Positions 52,728 through 64,000 of a DNA stretch of 64,000 nucleotides are shown piece after piece. Each line of letters opens with the position of its first letter. Position 1 is the first letter of the stretch. Origin of the DNA: Chamaecyparis obtusa (Eukaryota; Streptophyta; Pinopsida; Cupressales; Cupressaceae); NCBI GenBank assembly GCA_027943335.1, contig BSBK01003562.1:1-64000 (forward strand), read 5' to 3'. Position numbers and translations under genes: made by a program. The notes beneath the pieces were generated by a model that saw nothing but the letters and a program-made list of their open reading frames with translations, did no database searches and was not told the DNA's origin.

Positions 52728-52893
52728 CATAATTGTCATTATATTAATTACATTAATGAATAGACATGCCTCATGAAGGGACATGTCTCTTCTTGGCTCA
52801 TTCTCAATATAAATGCAAGAGATTGTTGCATTTGGAAAACACATACAATGAGATAGTGTTATTACATTTACAATGATCCTAAAAACCTTAACA
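52578..52893 (+). repeat. 3' LTR of element C
   Basis: Starts TGTTGATGTTTTGTAGC and ends CTTAACA. It includes a (TA)n at 52690-52724 and the words AGACATGCCTC and GGGACATGTCTC, which recall the hairpin region of the B LTR. Confidence 0.8.
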
Positions 52894-52898
52894 ATTTG

Positions 52899-54100
52899 AT
52901 ACAAGTTTCATAAGTGAATGGAGAAATATTTATTACAGAAGGACAGATTTTTCTCAAAAATAGGTAGGAAAAGGGCCTCGAAGTTTCTATAGCTTCCAAG
53001 CTCCAAAGCCAATGGGAGTATGGCTACCTTTTAATCAATATGACGCTCTCAAGAACTACTTCTTGCTAAGGGAGACTACATTGATCTACCATTCTTACAT
53101 TTTTAGGAAAGGCTCATGGCAACATCAAAGAACACATCAAATGCATGTGCCTTATCTCAAGAACAATATGAAACACTCGTAAACCATAAAAAGGAAGAGT
53201 CATTGGCAATCAAGTCAAGAGTGTGTATAGCGTTAAGGGATCTCAACTCCTTAGTGAGTTCCTTATTGGAATTCCACCTTAACAGTATATCCCCATGAAA
53301 ATGAATTAAAAGCTCATACATCCCCTCAAAGATGAAAATTATAGCAAACATGTTGGCAATATCACAACTTCGCATCAGCATACCTTGTTCTTCCTGATCA
53401 TAAAGCATTCATTCTTAGGCAAGTTCATACTCGTCATGGGTAGAATGCAAAGTAAGTCGAATCTAAATCCAAATTTAAGAGCATTAGCAAGGCAGAAAAC
53501 AGTATTTGAACATACCAGAAGACTCATCCACTCTTTTCAACAAATATGCATAAAGCGGGGAAACTACCATAAAGAGACTCCACTTATGGATGCGAAGCAC
53601 ATTGTTTTCCAACAAAAGTCAAATAACATTAGGGTATAACCATATAAGCACTTTTAACCATTTTGTTGAACATTTTGAAGGTTGATGATCAAGGTCATAT
53701 AAATTTTGGAGGATTACTCAAAGTAATAAAGAATTGGAATGAAATGCTTATCAAGCTCCTGATTCTTCATCAGATCTTCATCAGCTGCTTAGTTGTCTGC
53801 TTAAGCTACCTGATTGCGTGCTTGAGCTGCTTGGTTACTTGGTTGAGCTGCTTGGTTGGATGCTTGAGCTGGTTGGGTGTCTGCTTAAGCTGCCTACTTG
53901 TCTACTTCAACTGCTGACTTGTGCCAAATCAGACTATTTGACATGCCATCGTTTGAATATTCAAAAGGGTCGATTTCTATGTAGTTTTAAATGTGGCAAC
54001 TTCAGGTGTGTGACTTGCCTTGAATACAAAAGGGGAATCATTTTTATCTTCAGAGTTAGTAATGCCTTGGATTAAAAAGGGAATCGTTTTTATTTATAAT
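52899..54100. other. intronic spacer with a GCTGCTTGGTTG minisatellite
   Basis: No gene seen. At about 53778-53920 imperfect 22-24 bp units of GCTGCTTGGTTGNNTGCTTGA are repeated about six times. Confidence 0.6.
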
Positions 54101-55421
54101 TCCATGACTATTCTTTTATTGACTGAGCTGTGATAAATATTAATGGGAGAATGTGGGTATGAATATAGTCGATACCTTGTTTCAAATTATTAAAACGGAT
54201 GCGGTTGAATGAAGAAATAAATGATAAGAAACTTAGGATGGCTGTGTTACTTTTTCAGTACTGTAAGGAATTTTTTGTATGGTATTATGATGCCTTGTTT
54301 CAAATTATTAAAACAGATGCGGTTGAATGAAGAAATAAATGCTAAGAAACTTAGGATGGCTGTGTTACTTTTTCAGTACTGTAAGGAATTTTTTGTATGG
54401 TATTATGATGTGCTATATTATTAAAGGCTAAGAGATGGCATATACAGAGACGTTTGATACAGAAATGAGCATGATGATAGAATTGAGCCTTCGTAGAAAG
54501 TGTTGGTCGTTTTTTTTGGTGTTGTGTTTTTTTCTGTTTCTAGCTGTGTGAAGGAATTTGTTTGATAGCGATGATTATCTCTTTGACTGGGTAGTGAAAA
54601 GGATGGTGTTAGAGGAATTCTTGGAGATGATGGAGACTGTGTTCTGCTGCAGATTTGATTAAAAAAAGGGATTTAATTAATATGGCTGATGGTGCGTAAA
54701 ATACATATATAGTAAGCAACTAAGGATAGTGGAAACTTTCAGTCATTGCTATGACTGGGCATTTTTTCAGTGTGTAGCATTTTGAGTTGAATGATTATGC
54801 TAAGAAAGGTGTGGTTAGAGGCTAAGCGACTGAGCATAGAGGTATTGAATCGATCTTGTGGGTGCGGTTTTTGAATGCTGAAGTAAATATATAGAGGCTA
54901 GACCAGCCGTTTCCTGTTTGGTCACTGTATAAAAATCTGAGCTTTCGTTGATGTTTTTTTTGAGTCATTGATTTATGTGACCTGCAGTGTTATGTTTGAG
55001 TTGAGCTGCAATTTTTGAAGTCGAGAAGTTTTGAGTTGAGTATATTGTATCTCTGAGATGGTTGTGGGCAGATTTTGGAAGATTTATAAGAAGTTATATG
55101 CTTCAGTGCTGCTGTTATTTATTTTTGGAGTGCTGAGTATGTTCTGAATAATGTTATTGGGTTTTGCATTTGAATTCGTGCTCAAACTGAGGTTGGCACC
55201 TCAGCTGATCAGAGTTGGTGCTCACTTGTGTAATCTCAGTCAGTGCCCTTTTCATTAATGAAAGCTATTGTGTGCTGTGGTTTTTTTTACGTGAAAGGGT
55301 TTTCCATGTGAATTTTGGTGTTTGCGTCTTGATGTTTGCTCACTCTATGTTTTATTTGTATCATGTTTTTAATAGTTTAAAATACTGATTCACGCCCCCC
55401 CAGACACCTGAGCATTTCATA
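54100..55421 (+). mobile_element. LTR-like block (left edge undefined)
   Basis: Ends ACTGATTCACGCCCCCCAGA and CACCTGAGCATTTCA, a variant of the tail of solo LTR D. It is preceded by a GGGTTTTCC phrase and T-rich 3' sequence as in D. The left end and target duplication were not found. Confidence 0.5.
54175..54410 (+). repeat. 118 bp tandem duplication
   Basis: Copies at 54175-54292 and 54293-54410 start CCTTGTTTCAAATTATTAAA and differ at only two or three bases. Recent duplication. Confidence 0.92.
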
Positions 55422-57515
55422 AAATAATTGCCAGTAATTCTATAATGGTTTCATATTTATAAATTATCATTATATTTATAATCAGCACTTTGTCAAACAC
55501 TGCAACTGGAATTATAACAAGTGAATATCAGGAAAGAATTGTCGATGTCAAACAGCTGGAAATGAAAATAATCCAGACATTGCCTAAATAGAAATGAAAC
55601 TAACCTCCAAGGAGCTGAGTAACACAGGCAACTGATACTGGATGATGATGTAGACCATATTTTTTGTTAAATTGGTTCCTTTCAGATCAGTAGGGCCAGC
55701 TGGGTGCTGCTACAGTTTTTGATATCATTGCTACAGTTTTATATCTTAATGAAATAGACTGAAGATAATGCTGCAACCCTCATTGTTTGATAAAGTTCTC
55801 CCCTTATTCTTGAAGCTGGTGTTTACATGACCCCGTGTCAACCCTTTTAATATCCTATCAGCAGTTCAGTCTCCCACATCACTCTGCTCATTCCTGGTGT
55901 TGCCTTTTTACTTCATACTAGCTTCCAAAAGTTAAAACAAAGCTGTGGTACTCATTTTTAGGCTTAAAATACATCATAAAGCCGAGTGCTGGAATTAAGG
56001 TGATCTAGTGACATGAGGAGTCTTCAAAAGGTTGTCTTTTCTTGTTTTCATGCTGCCTAGTCAGCACTTATTCTTTTTACCTTTTTGTTTTGCTGCTATT
56101 CACTTTGTGGAAAGGTGTGGTTTGGATAGAAATTAAAATAGAACCCCACAAAAATCAAACTCTGCTCCTTTTATAGTTGGGGTACTCTTTTTGAGGATTT
56201 CACTCCCCAATCAACACATCAAAACCCATACACCACTCTCCTAGCACCTAATGTTTCCCCTCACAACCCTTCAAAGTCTGCAATGCATTTTTAAGGCTAT
56301 TACACAGATAAGATTTGCCGGCGGCTGAGGTTTAATAAGATCCTAAATGCCGTAGGACTCTTCCATAAGATGAGCAATTACCTTTTTAAGTCTTCAAGCA
56401 CCAACTACTCCTGTATGGTAAGTTTATTACAGTCCTAGAGACATCAGGACTCCCTTAAAAGAGACTAGGGATAACTTGAACCATTCCACACCTTATTGCC
56501 ATTTGTACAACATTCTTAACAATAGCAGCTCAGGTAATCTTATAATGCTACGCCCTCTTTTTTGGGCATCAAAAGGACCACATTAATTTCTCTTGTACTC
56601 ACAAATAATTTTTTTATATGTATGTTTCAGAATACTTTAAATGGAAATGGAAAAGTTTTATTTATCAAAATAGCTATTACACTAGGTCCTGTTGCGAAAA
56701 CTCTGAAATCACCGAATTAAGTGCACTTGTAAGTTTTGTATGAATCCACCAACGATTGGCTAGGGGTCCTTTTGTCCTTGAAACCAATTTTATTGTGGGT
56801 TTCGCTCTAAGGAAAAAGATGAACTGTTGCTCACCTCTCCACACTAGGGTTTTGTAAAATGAAAATACCAAGGATGCCTTCTCTTGCCCGAAACTTCTTT
56901 TAAAGACACTTTTAGGGCAACTAATGTAATTTCCCTTCTTTATTTCAATATTTAATTTTGTGCTTTAGTCACTACTTTGAGTGTAATATTAGATATCACT
57001 TTGAGAAGCTTTTTAATTAATAATAAAATATTAGTTGCACTTTATTTATAAAATGAAGTTATTTCAAGCAACTAAATGTTAAATTCTTAAATTTTTTTTG
57101 ATTACTAAAAAATGGAACATGACATTCTTTCACTTTGAAGAAATAAAATAGCACAAGAATCCTACATTTTGTAGGTTTTAAAATCCTTGGAGTTGCAACA
57201 TAGTGATGCCCACTTGCTTTCTAAGTTCTCACAAGATTTGCCAAGCTCCATTCCTTCCAAATTTAAGAACACTTATCAAAACTTCCCAAATACTTGTGAA
57301 TCCAAACTCTCTTGGTATCTATATTCATTATCCACTTCTCTTTTCTCAAGCTCCTAAATCCTTCTTTTGAATTGAAATAATGAATATCAAAAGAGGCAAC
57401 CCTTGCCCTTACCCTTCCTTCTGGTTATAACTTGATTCTAGTTTGCAAGGCCTCACCTAATGGAGTGTTGATAGGTGTCCATTGTTTTCAAGGTAAGTCG
57501 AGGAGTCCATGAAAT
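55422..57515. other. intronic spacer, no gene seen
   Basis: AT-rich with no recognised coding or repeat structure. A 64-codon minus-strand frame at 56677-56871 is probably chance. Confidence 0.5.
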
Positions 57516-57730
57516 TGTTATGAAAATGTATATTCATAAAAGATTATTTACAATTTGGAGACAAAGTCTCCTTATATAGAGAATAACTGAAAATGAAATG
57601 GAAACTTTCTAAAAAGTTGACAACAGGAAAGTTTCCATATTCTTTAGAAACTAACTAAAACTTGCCTAAAAGACTAAATCTCTGAATATCTAAAATATCT
57701 AAATGACCATTAATATTAAATACTTTATTA
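57516..57730 (-). repeat. 3' LTR of element F
   Basis: On the plus strand it reads TGTTATGAAAATGTATATTC to TACTTTATTA. It matches 59401-59623 with roughly 8 percent difference and small indels. Confidence 0.9.
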
Positions 57731-57745
57731 CCCTCTCTTAATGGT
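57731..57745 (-). promoter_or_regulatory. polypurine tract of element F
   Basis: CCCTCTCTTAATGG on the plus strand, purine-rich (AAGAGAGGG) on the element strand, directly before the 3' LTR. Confidence 0.7.
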
Positions 57746-57822
57746 CATTCTACTAACTACCCAGACATTAAACTTTCAAATCAAAATGCATAGTAGGCTA
57801 ATTCCTTCTTTTCCTCAGACTG

Positions 57823-58646
57823 CTATGCCACATGAGCCTTTTGTTGAGGCTCTCCTTGGTTGGTCTTTTGATTAGCCAACCACCGTCTGTAGAACCTTTG
57901 GATATGACCAAGCTTCCCACAATAGTGACAAGTGATCTTCTTCTTGGAACCCTTCTTAGATGTGTGTTGTCCTTTTTGCTGAGTGGACATGCGTTTATCT
58001 TTGGCAGAAAATGCTTGTTCCGCACTCATCACATCACTAGTACTACCAAACGGTTGCCTCCACCTATCTTGTTGCAATAGCTTATTGCACAACTCATCAA
58101 ATCTCAAGTTAAACATTAGTGGAGGTAATGTTGAATGTTTCAACAAAGCGTTCATAGGACCGTGGTAGACTCTTCAGCTTAATCACTACCATGCCCTCTG
58201 CTTCCATCTTGCGACCAATAGCATCCAGTTGATCGTGGATATCCTTAATCTTCATAAGATGCTCCTGTAGAGACATCTTCTCATCCATTACAAGAGAAAA
58301 CAACATATTCTTCAAAAAGAAAGCTTGACTTTTATCCACTGTTTCATGGAGACTTTTCAGGTGCACCCAAATCTCCGCTATAGACTTGCCAGATGACACT
58401 TTTGGAAGTATCTCATCGGTGACAGATAACTTCAGCAACATAACCACTTCTCGCTTACATTCATCAAACTTAATCCTGATCTTTGTCCATTGCTGTAGGA
58501 AGAGTAGAGTTACCCAGAACAAGCTGGTCCAAGCACTGGTACTCAAAAATTGAAAGCATCCTCTGCTTCTAGGTATTGTAATTCCGGCTGTTGAACCGCT
58601 GATTAACCTCCAACATGATGTTGGTCAACGATGCCATCCCTCCCAT
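57823..58646 (-). pseudogene. gag: element F gag, broken
   Basis: Capsid protein gene starting MGGMASLTNIMLEVNQRFNS near 58646. A TAG follows shortly, then a frame change. A UBN2-type core is seen in 58546-58109 (AEIWVHLKSLHETVDKSQAF, MSLQEHLMKIKDIHDQLDAI). A second shift near 58150 leads to the C-terminal part 58155-57823, with a zinc knuckle CHYCGKLGHIQRFYRRW in which the fourth ligand is Tyr in place of Cys. No protease or other pol domain follows. Plus-strand open frames here are shadows. Confidence 0.9.
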
Positions 58647-59385
58647 TTTCCTATGCACTAAAAACGAGGCAAACTCGAGCGTTACAAAATTTTGATTTTT
58701 CTTTCAAAAACCAATAAAAAACCTTCAGCGAAGAGCTGGCACAAATCTTAAGACAAATGTGCACCAAGTACAAAACTTTGTTTTTTTGAAAAAAATGGTG
58801 CAAACCCTTTTGCAAACCTAAAAGCCCTTGATTTTTATACAAAAATTATCAAAAAAAAACTTCAAAACCCTATTTGAAACAAGAATTTGTTTGCACCATA
58901 ACACATCTGTAAAAAAAACTTAATCACAAAAAATTAGAAAACAACAGCATGTGAAAAGCAAGAAATCCATGATTTTTCAGAATGTTTTCACAAAAAATCT
59001 GCAAGCCCTAGCCCAAGGTTGCACATACCGACAAAAAACTTTACAATTTTGATTGAAAAATCGTACAAAACCAAAAACTCTTCTCAGGTCTAAGAAAAAT
59101 GCAAAAATGGCGCCCAAAAATCTCAAAAACTACGTGCTCAAATCCAATCTGCAATTCTTTCGCAGAGAAAATGGAGGTTGAAACCCTAACTGCATAGGTT
59201 GCTTTCAATGAAAAACACCAACAAACAACGAGCAAAGAAAACCCTCTAATTTGCAGACCAGAAAAACCTTCATAAATTTGCAAATGATTTCCCTAAAAGA
59301 CACCATGATTTTTCATAAAAGAATTTTGGAATTTTTTTCCTAGGTAAAGCTTTGAACTTTTATAAAAAATTCACTAAAAACTGCC
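58647..59385 (-). other. leader of element F
   Basis: AT-rich untranslated sequence between primer site and gag. It is rich in AAAAACC/TTTGCA-type words and holds no convincing gene. Confidence 0.6.
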
Positions 59386-59387
59386 TA

Positions 59388-59400
59388 AGCTTTGATACCA
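59388..59400 (-). promoter_or_regulatory. primer binding site of element F
   Basis: On the element strand TGGTATCAAAGCT directly follows the 5' LTR. Initiator-tRNA-Met type with one change. Confidence 0.85.
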
Positions 59401-59623
59401 TGTTATGAAAATGTATATTCATAAAAAAATAATTACAATATGGAGACGGTGTCTCCTTGTATAGAGAATAACTGAAAATGAAATGAAAACTTTCTAAAAA
59501 GATGACAACAAGAAAGTTTCCATATTATTTAGAAACTAACTAAAAAACTAAAACTTGCCTAAAAGACTAAATCTCTAAATATCTAAAATATTTAAATGAC
59601 CATTAATTTTAAATATTTTATTA
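59401..59623 (-). repeat. 5' LTR of element F
   Basis: Plus-strand text TGTTATGAAAATGTATATTC to TATTTTATTA, matching the other LTR. Confidence 0.9.
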
Positions 59624-60815
59624 GAAACACCTTTTGAATAATAAGAAAATTGTAATTTCCAAAATTTAATAATTTTGAGATATTTTTTCACCACAATATC
59701 TTTTCCAAATGTAAATGGAAAGCAGTTTAAAGTACGCAAGTGATCTTATCCAAAATTCCACCTATGGCCTTCTAGAGACTTCTAGAAAATCCCATTTCCA
59801 TATATGCCAAACCAAAATTTAAATTACTCGCACACGAGTTGAAATTACCTTTAAATATGACCGAAAGATGCAATTGTCATACAAATCCTTCCAAGCACTT
59901 TTCAAATAAATTGTAAACACTCAAATAAGTGCACATGGTAAAATAAAGCATTTCTAAATACTTGGAACATATTACGACATCCTAATTAAAAGCTCAAACA
60001 TCATGCATAACATTTATAGGGTAATAATAGGGGTATCTAGGGTCACATGAGACTGGGCATATACTAATATGCACAGACATATCTTAATCATCCCACAAGT
60101 GGATTAAGGTGGTTGATTCACATCGATATTACTCTTTTCAGATTTATTCATGTTGGCTTATATCTGTTTCTTACACTTATTGCACATATCATAATCAAAC
60201 CATATTGGATAATAGTAATTGAAGCAGCATGACCAAAATTGAATAGCAATAATCATATATGCTTAAGTTACCAGTTTAGCCCTGGATCTTGATTCCGGTG
60301 CAATATTGATTCTGATTCCTTACGGATTCCGCCCAGATTCTGGCAGGATTCTGGATGGAATCTACAAGCATCTAAGGCTGTGGGTGCCTAAAAATGGGCC
60401 CCACATGCCATTTAAAAAAAATAAAATCTAAAATGCATCTAAACCCTAATTTTGACCAATAAAGCGTGCATTTGGTCATTTGATGATCATTCATTCATCT
60501 CTCAAGTGTTTTTCACCATTTTTTCTTTTGTTCGACAGCTGTAGCATTTTTCTTCGAAGGTGAACACTACGGAAGACTAAGACCCCCATTGAATTTGAAT
60601 ATGATTTATGGCTTGTAATTTAAATTTTCCTTGTGTAATGACATTTTGAGACTTTTGCAAAGTATGAATATGATATATGAGGTAATTTTATTTATAATTT
60701 TATTGGCAATTATGGATTTATGAGTATCACACTTCTAACTTATTATTATTATATGTTTGAAGTTTTGAACCAATGATGAATGGACATTGAACATGCTATA
60801 TGTATGGATCTGTGA

Positions 60816-60817
<2 letters not shown>

Positions 60818-60865
<48 letters not shown>

Positions 60866-60866
60866 T
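60818..60866. repeat. (TA)n-(TATG)n microsatellite
   Basis: About 12 TA units followed by about six TATG units. Confidence 0.9.
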
Positions 60867-61912
60867 TGAAAATCCATCTCATACATACATCATAGAAATA
60901 GATTCTCAAATACATACAATAAACAATACTTGTGATCATTGCGATGCATACACATCCAAGTAAGCTCATACATTATCCACAATGATAATATGACATTAGC
61001 ACAAGTTGTGAATTAGGATATAACATCATATATCTAAGGCTAACTCATAGCATCCTATGGAACTAATGAACCCGCAACCTCAAAAAAGTCAGAAATGATC
61101 ATTATAGATCAATTTATAATGTAAAATGTTATACAGTCTCATATATATTAAGTATAATAAAAAACAATCAATACTTCATCACACTAAAATATCTTGATAC
61201 AACGTGTGCAACAAAGGTGTCAATAAAGGAGGCATCAGAGTCTGGCATGGAACATACTCTATGTTCCGCCCCCCCTCCCCCCCAAAAAAAACAAAAAAAA
61301 AAAAACTGTTAAAAGTGAGGGAATCTCCTTAGCTCCTGCCAATATGGTATAGAAACGACTTGGCAGCCTGATGTTTCTCTGTTGCCTTTGAGATACTAGG
61401 AATGTTCCCAAGCAAGGTCCCTAGGCTTGCTGTCACCTCTTCTACTTGCAGATGCCATTTTATTTTCAGATAAATGGACATAAATACTAGTAAAATGGAA
61501 AAACACAGAAAAAATTAATCAAAACAGTAAATAAGTAGTTACTAAACCCCAGCACAAGACATTTGGACTGAAGGCACAAAATCCAACAGAAGAGAATTGG
61601 AAATGTGTTAGTGTTAACTGTTAGATGTCTTTGAAATGCAGCAGAATAAGCTCGCTAATAACAGTCTAATCTTGTTCCCAATGCCTGTACACAGTTTTCA
61701 ATTGCTCCATTTCTACTGCAAAAAACAGACTCTAAAATGATGCAACATGAACTCTTTCCTGAGTGGAATGGATTGATGCAGGTGTGGCTGAGTGTTTGAC
61801 TGATTTTTGCAAGTTATTGATGAGTTTTTGTTAACTTGCCGCTGAATAATTTGTGAACCATTTTGATGTTACAGGTTTGCTAGTCATTGGCAATTTTTTT
61901 GATACGTGTTTC

Positions 61913-62055
61913 AGACAATTAATTTTGAGTCTTTACTCTTTCTTTTGATGGTGATATGGTGATTGAAAATAACCATTTTTTAGTTTTCAGACAATCAATT
62001 TTGATTCTTTAGTCTTTCTATTGACGGTGATACAGTGATTGAATATTAGCTAGAG
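61913..62055 (+). repeat. 76 bp tandem duplication
   Basis: Copies start AGACAATYAATTTTGAKTCTTT at 61913 and 61989. Confidence 0.85.
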
Positions 62056-62964
62056 CATATAGAGTCTCATATTTTTTTTAAAATTTTATATTTTAACAAA
62101 TTCAAAACTAAAATCTAATATTTATTATTTTATTAGCCATCTCTTCACTGTGCCAAAAATTGAGAGAAACTGTTGCCATCCTAAATTTATGTTGTCCCTT
62201 GTAATGTCCCTGACATGGAGCCAATGAATTAATAAAAGGGGGACGAGTTGTGTTTCTGAATCACTCAAGTTCCTATTTTTCAGTCATGGGTGTGGGGCCA
62301 TTTTTAAGTGGCATTCAATTTGATCTTTCCTCTTCTCAACTAAAGTTTATCTCAGCCAGCTTAGACGCTTTCTTGACAAGGTGTGTAGGAGTGAAATTAG
62401 AAATTGCCATCATTTAGTTTTCAATGTTGGAAAGAAAGCAAAAGTCTGGTTTCTTGGATCACTGAGGTTGTTATAAGGAAATCGCATGAAGAGAAGAGTA
62501 TTTTTGATCAATTATTATTATTTCTTTTTCTCTGCAAATTGCACACTTGTTCCAGGACGAAATCCTTGTAGCAGCATCTGTCTGGATGCAAACCCAGCAC
62601 AGTTCAGTCATCCGTAATCTTCTGTACAGCAGGCCGTGGTTGTGTGAAAGAAAATTCAAGAATTAGAGCAGATTTAGAAATGTTTGTTCTAAGCATCAAT
62701 CCCAGCATTTCTTCTTCCTAGCAGACCGAGGAAGTTATTAAATACACTACGGCAGGAAGAAGTTTCCTGCAGCCTGAACAAAGGTCTACCCACTCAACAG
62801 GCACTGAGTCTGAACTCTGAAGTCCACCAAATTCTGGGACACTCTTGTTGATAGCAATAGGAATAGGAATTCTGATAGAAGAATCTTGGTTTAACTTGCA
62901 ATCCCCACAAGGAAAGATCATTTTAGTGGTATTAGAGCACAGTGACCCTGCCAACTTGTGAGGG

Positions 62965-63455
62965 TTTCAATTGCATGTCAACTTTTTCAGTTGCATGTGA
63001 AGATTTTCAGTTGCATGTCAAAGGTTTTCAATTGCATGACTACCTTTTTCCATAGTTACCGGATTTGCGTATCTAGGCCACGAACCGGATTTGGATTCGC
63101 GAACTGATTTGTGCCAGACTCGAACAGGGTCTGGATTTGATCCTGTAATTCAATGTGATGATTTTCTTTTGAATCATAATGTTTATTTTTGACATTTGGC
63201 ATTGATCAATGATCAAGCATCATAGATTCATACTTTGAAATGATTTAGTTTTACAATTATGTATATTTCTCCTATTTTTTGAATATATAATGCATATATA
63301 TATACACACACACACACACACAAATCCATATGAATCATAATGTGAATTTTCTTTTACGAATCCATGAATCTGATTCTCGTACCCGAAGCCGTTCCCTAAT
63401 CCGAATCAGCAAGTTAGCTTTTTCAGTTACAAGTCAGATTTTTCAATTGCATGTA
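62965..63455 (+). repeat. TTTTCAGTTGCATGTCAA minisatellite, split by a MITE
   Basis: Five units of about 22-26 bp between 62965 and 63040. Two more follow at 63418-63455, after the inserted MITE. Confidence 0.8.
63051..63417. mobile_element. small hAT-like MITE
   Basis: A 367 bp insertion in the minisatellite, beginning CATAGTTACCGGATTTGCG and ending AATCCGAATCAGCAAGTTAG. Flanks are CCTTTTTC (63043-63050) and CTTTTTCA (63418-63425), with CTTTTTC shared, which fits an 8 bp duplication imperfectly. The terminal inverted repeats are weak. CGGATT/GGATTCG words fill both ends. A TA/CA microsatellite lies at 63296-63321. Confidence 0.6.
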
Positions 63456-64000
63456 AAAAATTATGATTGCTTTTTGCTACTAATCCAATGCATGTTAATA
63501 TAAGGTGGTTCTATGCACTCCAGAGGGTTGAACCGCACAGGTACAATACAAGAAGTTGATTTGGACAACAAGTGGAAGGGATTGGAAGCAACCTGGTTGA
63601 ACAAAAGATAGGAGAAAGAAGAGCAGAAAGCTTGCCTAGGGATATGAACAACCAACTCAATGATTTGCTGAGATTTTTTGCCCAAGATAGAAGCAAATGT
63701 TGCAACAATTGTAGGACAGAATGATCATAGCTATGGGACAACTGAGAAATGATCGTACACAATCAAGAAGGTCTAGTTGTCAACACAGTAGAAGTGAAGT
63801 CAAACATGGGAATCGAGACAAAGCAGCTTCCATTGTTGTGAGGACAACGGATACAAGGTCTGATTGACCATTATGGCCCACCTTTTTACCTCGTCAGATC
63901 GAAAGGGAACCAATTCCAGAGCTAGAGGAGGAAGAGACACATCACAAATGATATTACGATCGCTCGAGATGAATGTAAGATAGCTAATGAACTTAAATCA
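63456..64000. other. right edge, no gene recognised
   Basis: Less AT-rich than the preceding sequence. Minus-strand open frames of 74 and 83 codons overlap in different frames and resemble nothing I know. Confidence 0.45.

Larger units (their letters stand above)
50803..52893 (+). mobile_element. element C: copia-type derivative without gag or pol, related to B
   Basis: LTRs begin TGTTGATGTTTTGTAGC at 50803 and 52578. The element ends AACCTTAACA at 52893. The target duplication is ATATG (50798-50802) against ATTTG (52894-52898). The interior (about 51160-52568) shares with B the post-LTR stretch (GTTCCTTCT...GCTTGAA) and the block GAGGAAGTGAYGACTTCC...GGTGACGATCTTACAATAACTT, but has no gag. 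Three small tandem arrays follow, then the same CCCTAGCTAAGAGGGAG tract. The 5' LTR end is unclear and no standard primer site was found. Confidence 0.82.
57516..59623 (-). mobile_element. element F: gag-only copia-type retrotransposon (TR-GAG-like)
   Basis: A complete 2.1 kb element on the minus strand. LTRs are at 59401-59623 (5') and 57516-57730 (3'). The target duplication is GAAAT (57511-57515) against GAAAC (59624-59628). A primer site follows the 5' LTR, a broken gag lies at 58646-57823, and a purine-rich tract (AAGAGAGGG) lies before the 3' LTR. No pol sequence is present and there is no room for it, so this is not a simple internal deletion that left part of pol. Confidence 0.88.
59629..63050. 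other. intronic spacer, no gene seen
   Basis: AT-rich. It contains a GATTCTG/GGATTC-rich patch at 60285-60365 that may be a transposon end, a poly-C/poly-A run at 61266-61306, and the repeats listed separately. No exon of the HAM-like gene recognised. Confidence 0.55.

Noticed and set aside
53663..54075. Leu/Cys-rich frames that look like membrane proteins
   Set aside because: Translation of a GCTGCTTGGTTG minisatellite in two frames.
60285..60365. GATTCTG-rich patch as a second MITE
   Set aside because: No matching opposite end or target duplication could be found.
1..64000. tRNA or rRNA genes
   Set aside because: No cloverleaf with A and B boxes and no rRNA stretch noticed. TGGTATCAGAGC-type hits are retrotransposon primer sites.

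Overview
The window is plant nuclear DNA from a large, repeat-rich genome. A gymnosperm, probably a conifer, is the best guess: one host gene has a 20 kb intron packed with nested LTR retrotransposons, and the rest is old retroelement debris. The species cannot be fixed from the sequence alone. LAYOUT: (1) 265-14652 holds a nearly full-length Ty3/gypsy element of the Tat type (gag, protease, RT, two RNase H domains, integrase) with 1 kb LTRs that differ at about 25 sites. It is broken mainly by nonsense changes. (2) 15881-25133 holds a degenerate L1-type LINE on the minus strand. It has lost the core of its RT, carries a 304 bp tandem duplication, and is split by a 4 kb LTR element without coding capacity (about 18348-22319) that itself contains an LTR-like block. 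(3) 25983-47229 holds the first four coding exons of a MYST-family histone acetyltransferase of the HAM1/HAM2 type, plus strand. Exons 1-3 lie within about 1 kb. Exon 4 is 20 kb further on, and the remaining exons lie beyond the right edge, so intron 4 exceeds 16.7 kb. (4) Intron 3 carries a 2.3 kb terminal-inverted-repeat element (28156-30416) and an 11 kb Ty1/copia nest (33655-44813). Copia A contains a solo LTR (36175-36853) and a second copia element, B, that has gag but no pol (37206-41938). A further solo LTR (37829-38869) sits inside the 5' LTR of B. (5) The right part, inside intron 4, has a B-related element without gag or pol (C, 50803-52893), an LTR-like block ending at 55421, a minus-strand gag-only copia element (F, 57516-59623), a small hAT-like MITE (63051-63417), and diffuse AT-rich sequence. 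HOW IT FITS TOGETHER: the only convincing host gene is the acetyltransferase, a chromatin regulator. Its reading frame and splice sites are intact across the four visible exons. Everything else is mobile DNA or its remains. Recurrent themes are gag-only or coding-less LTR elements that share priming sites with an autonomous relative, element-specific tandem repeats just upstream of the polypurine tract in several elements, and nonsense codons that mostly look like C-to-T decay of CAG or CGA codons. I saw no tRNA, rRNA, CRISPR array or prokaryote-type operon.
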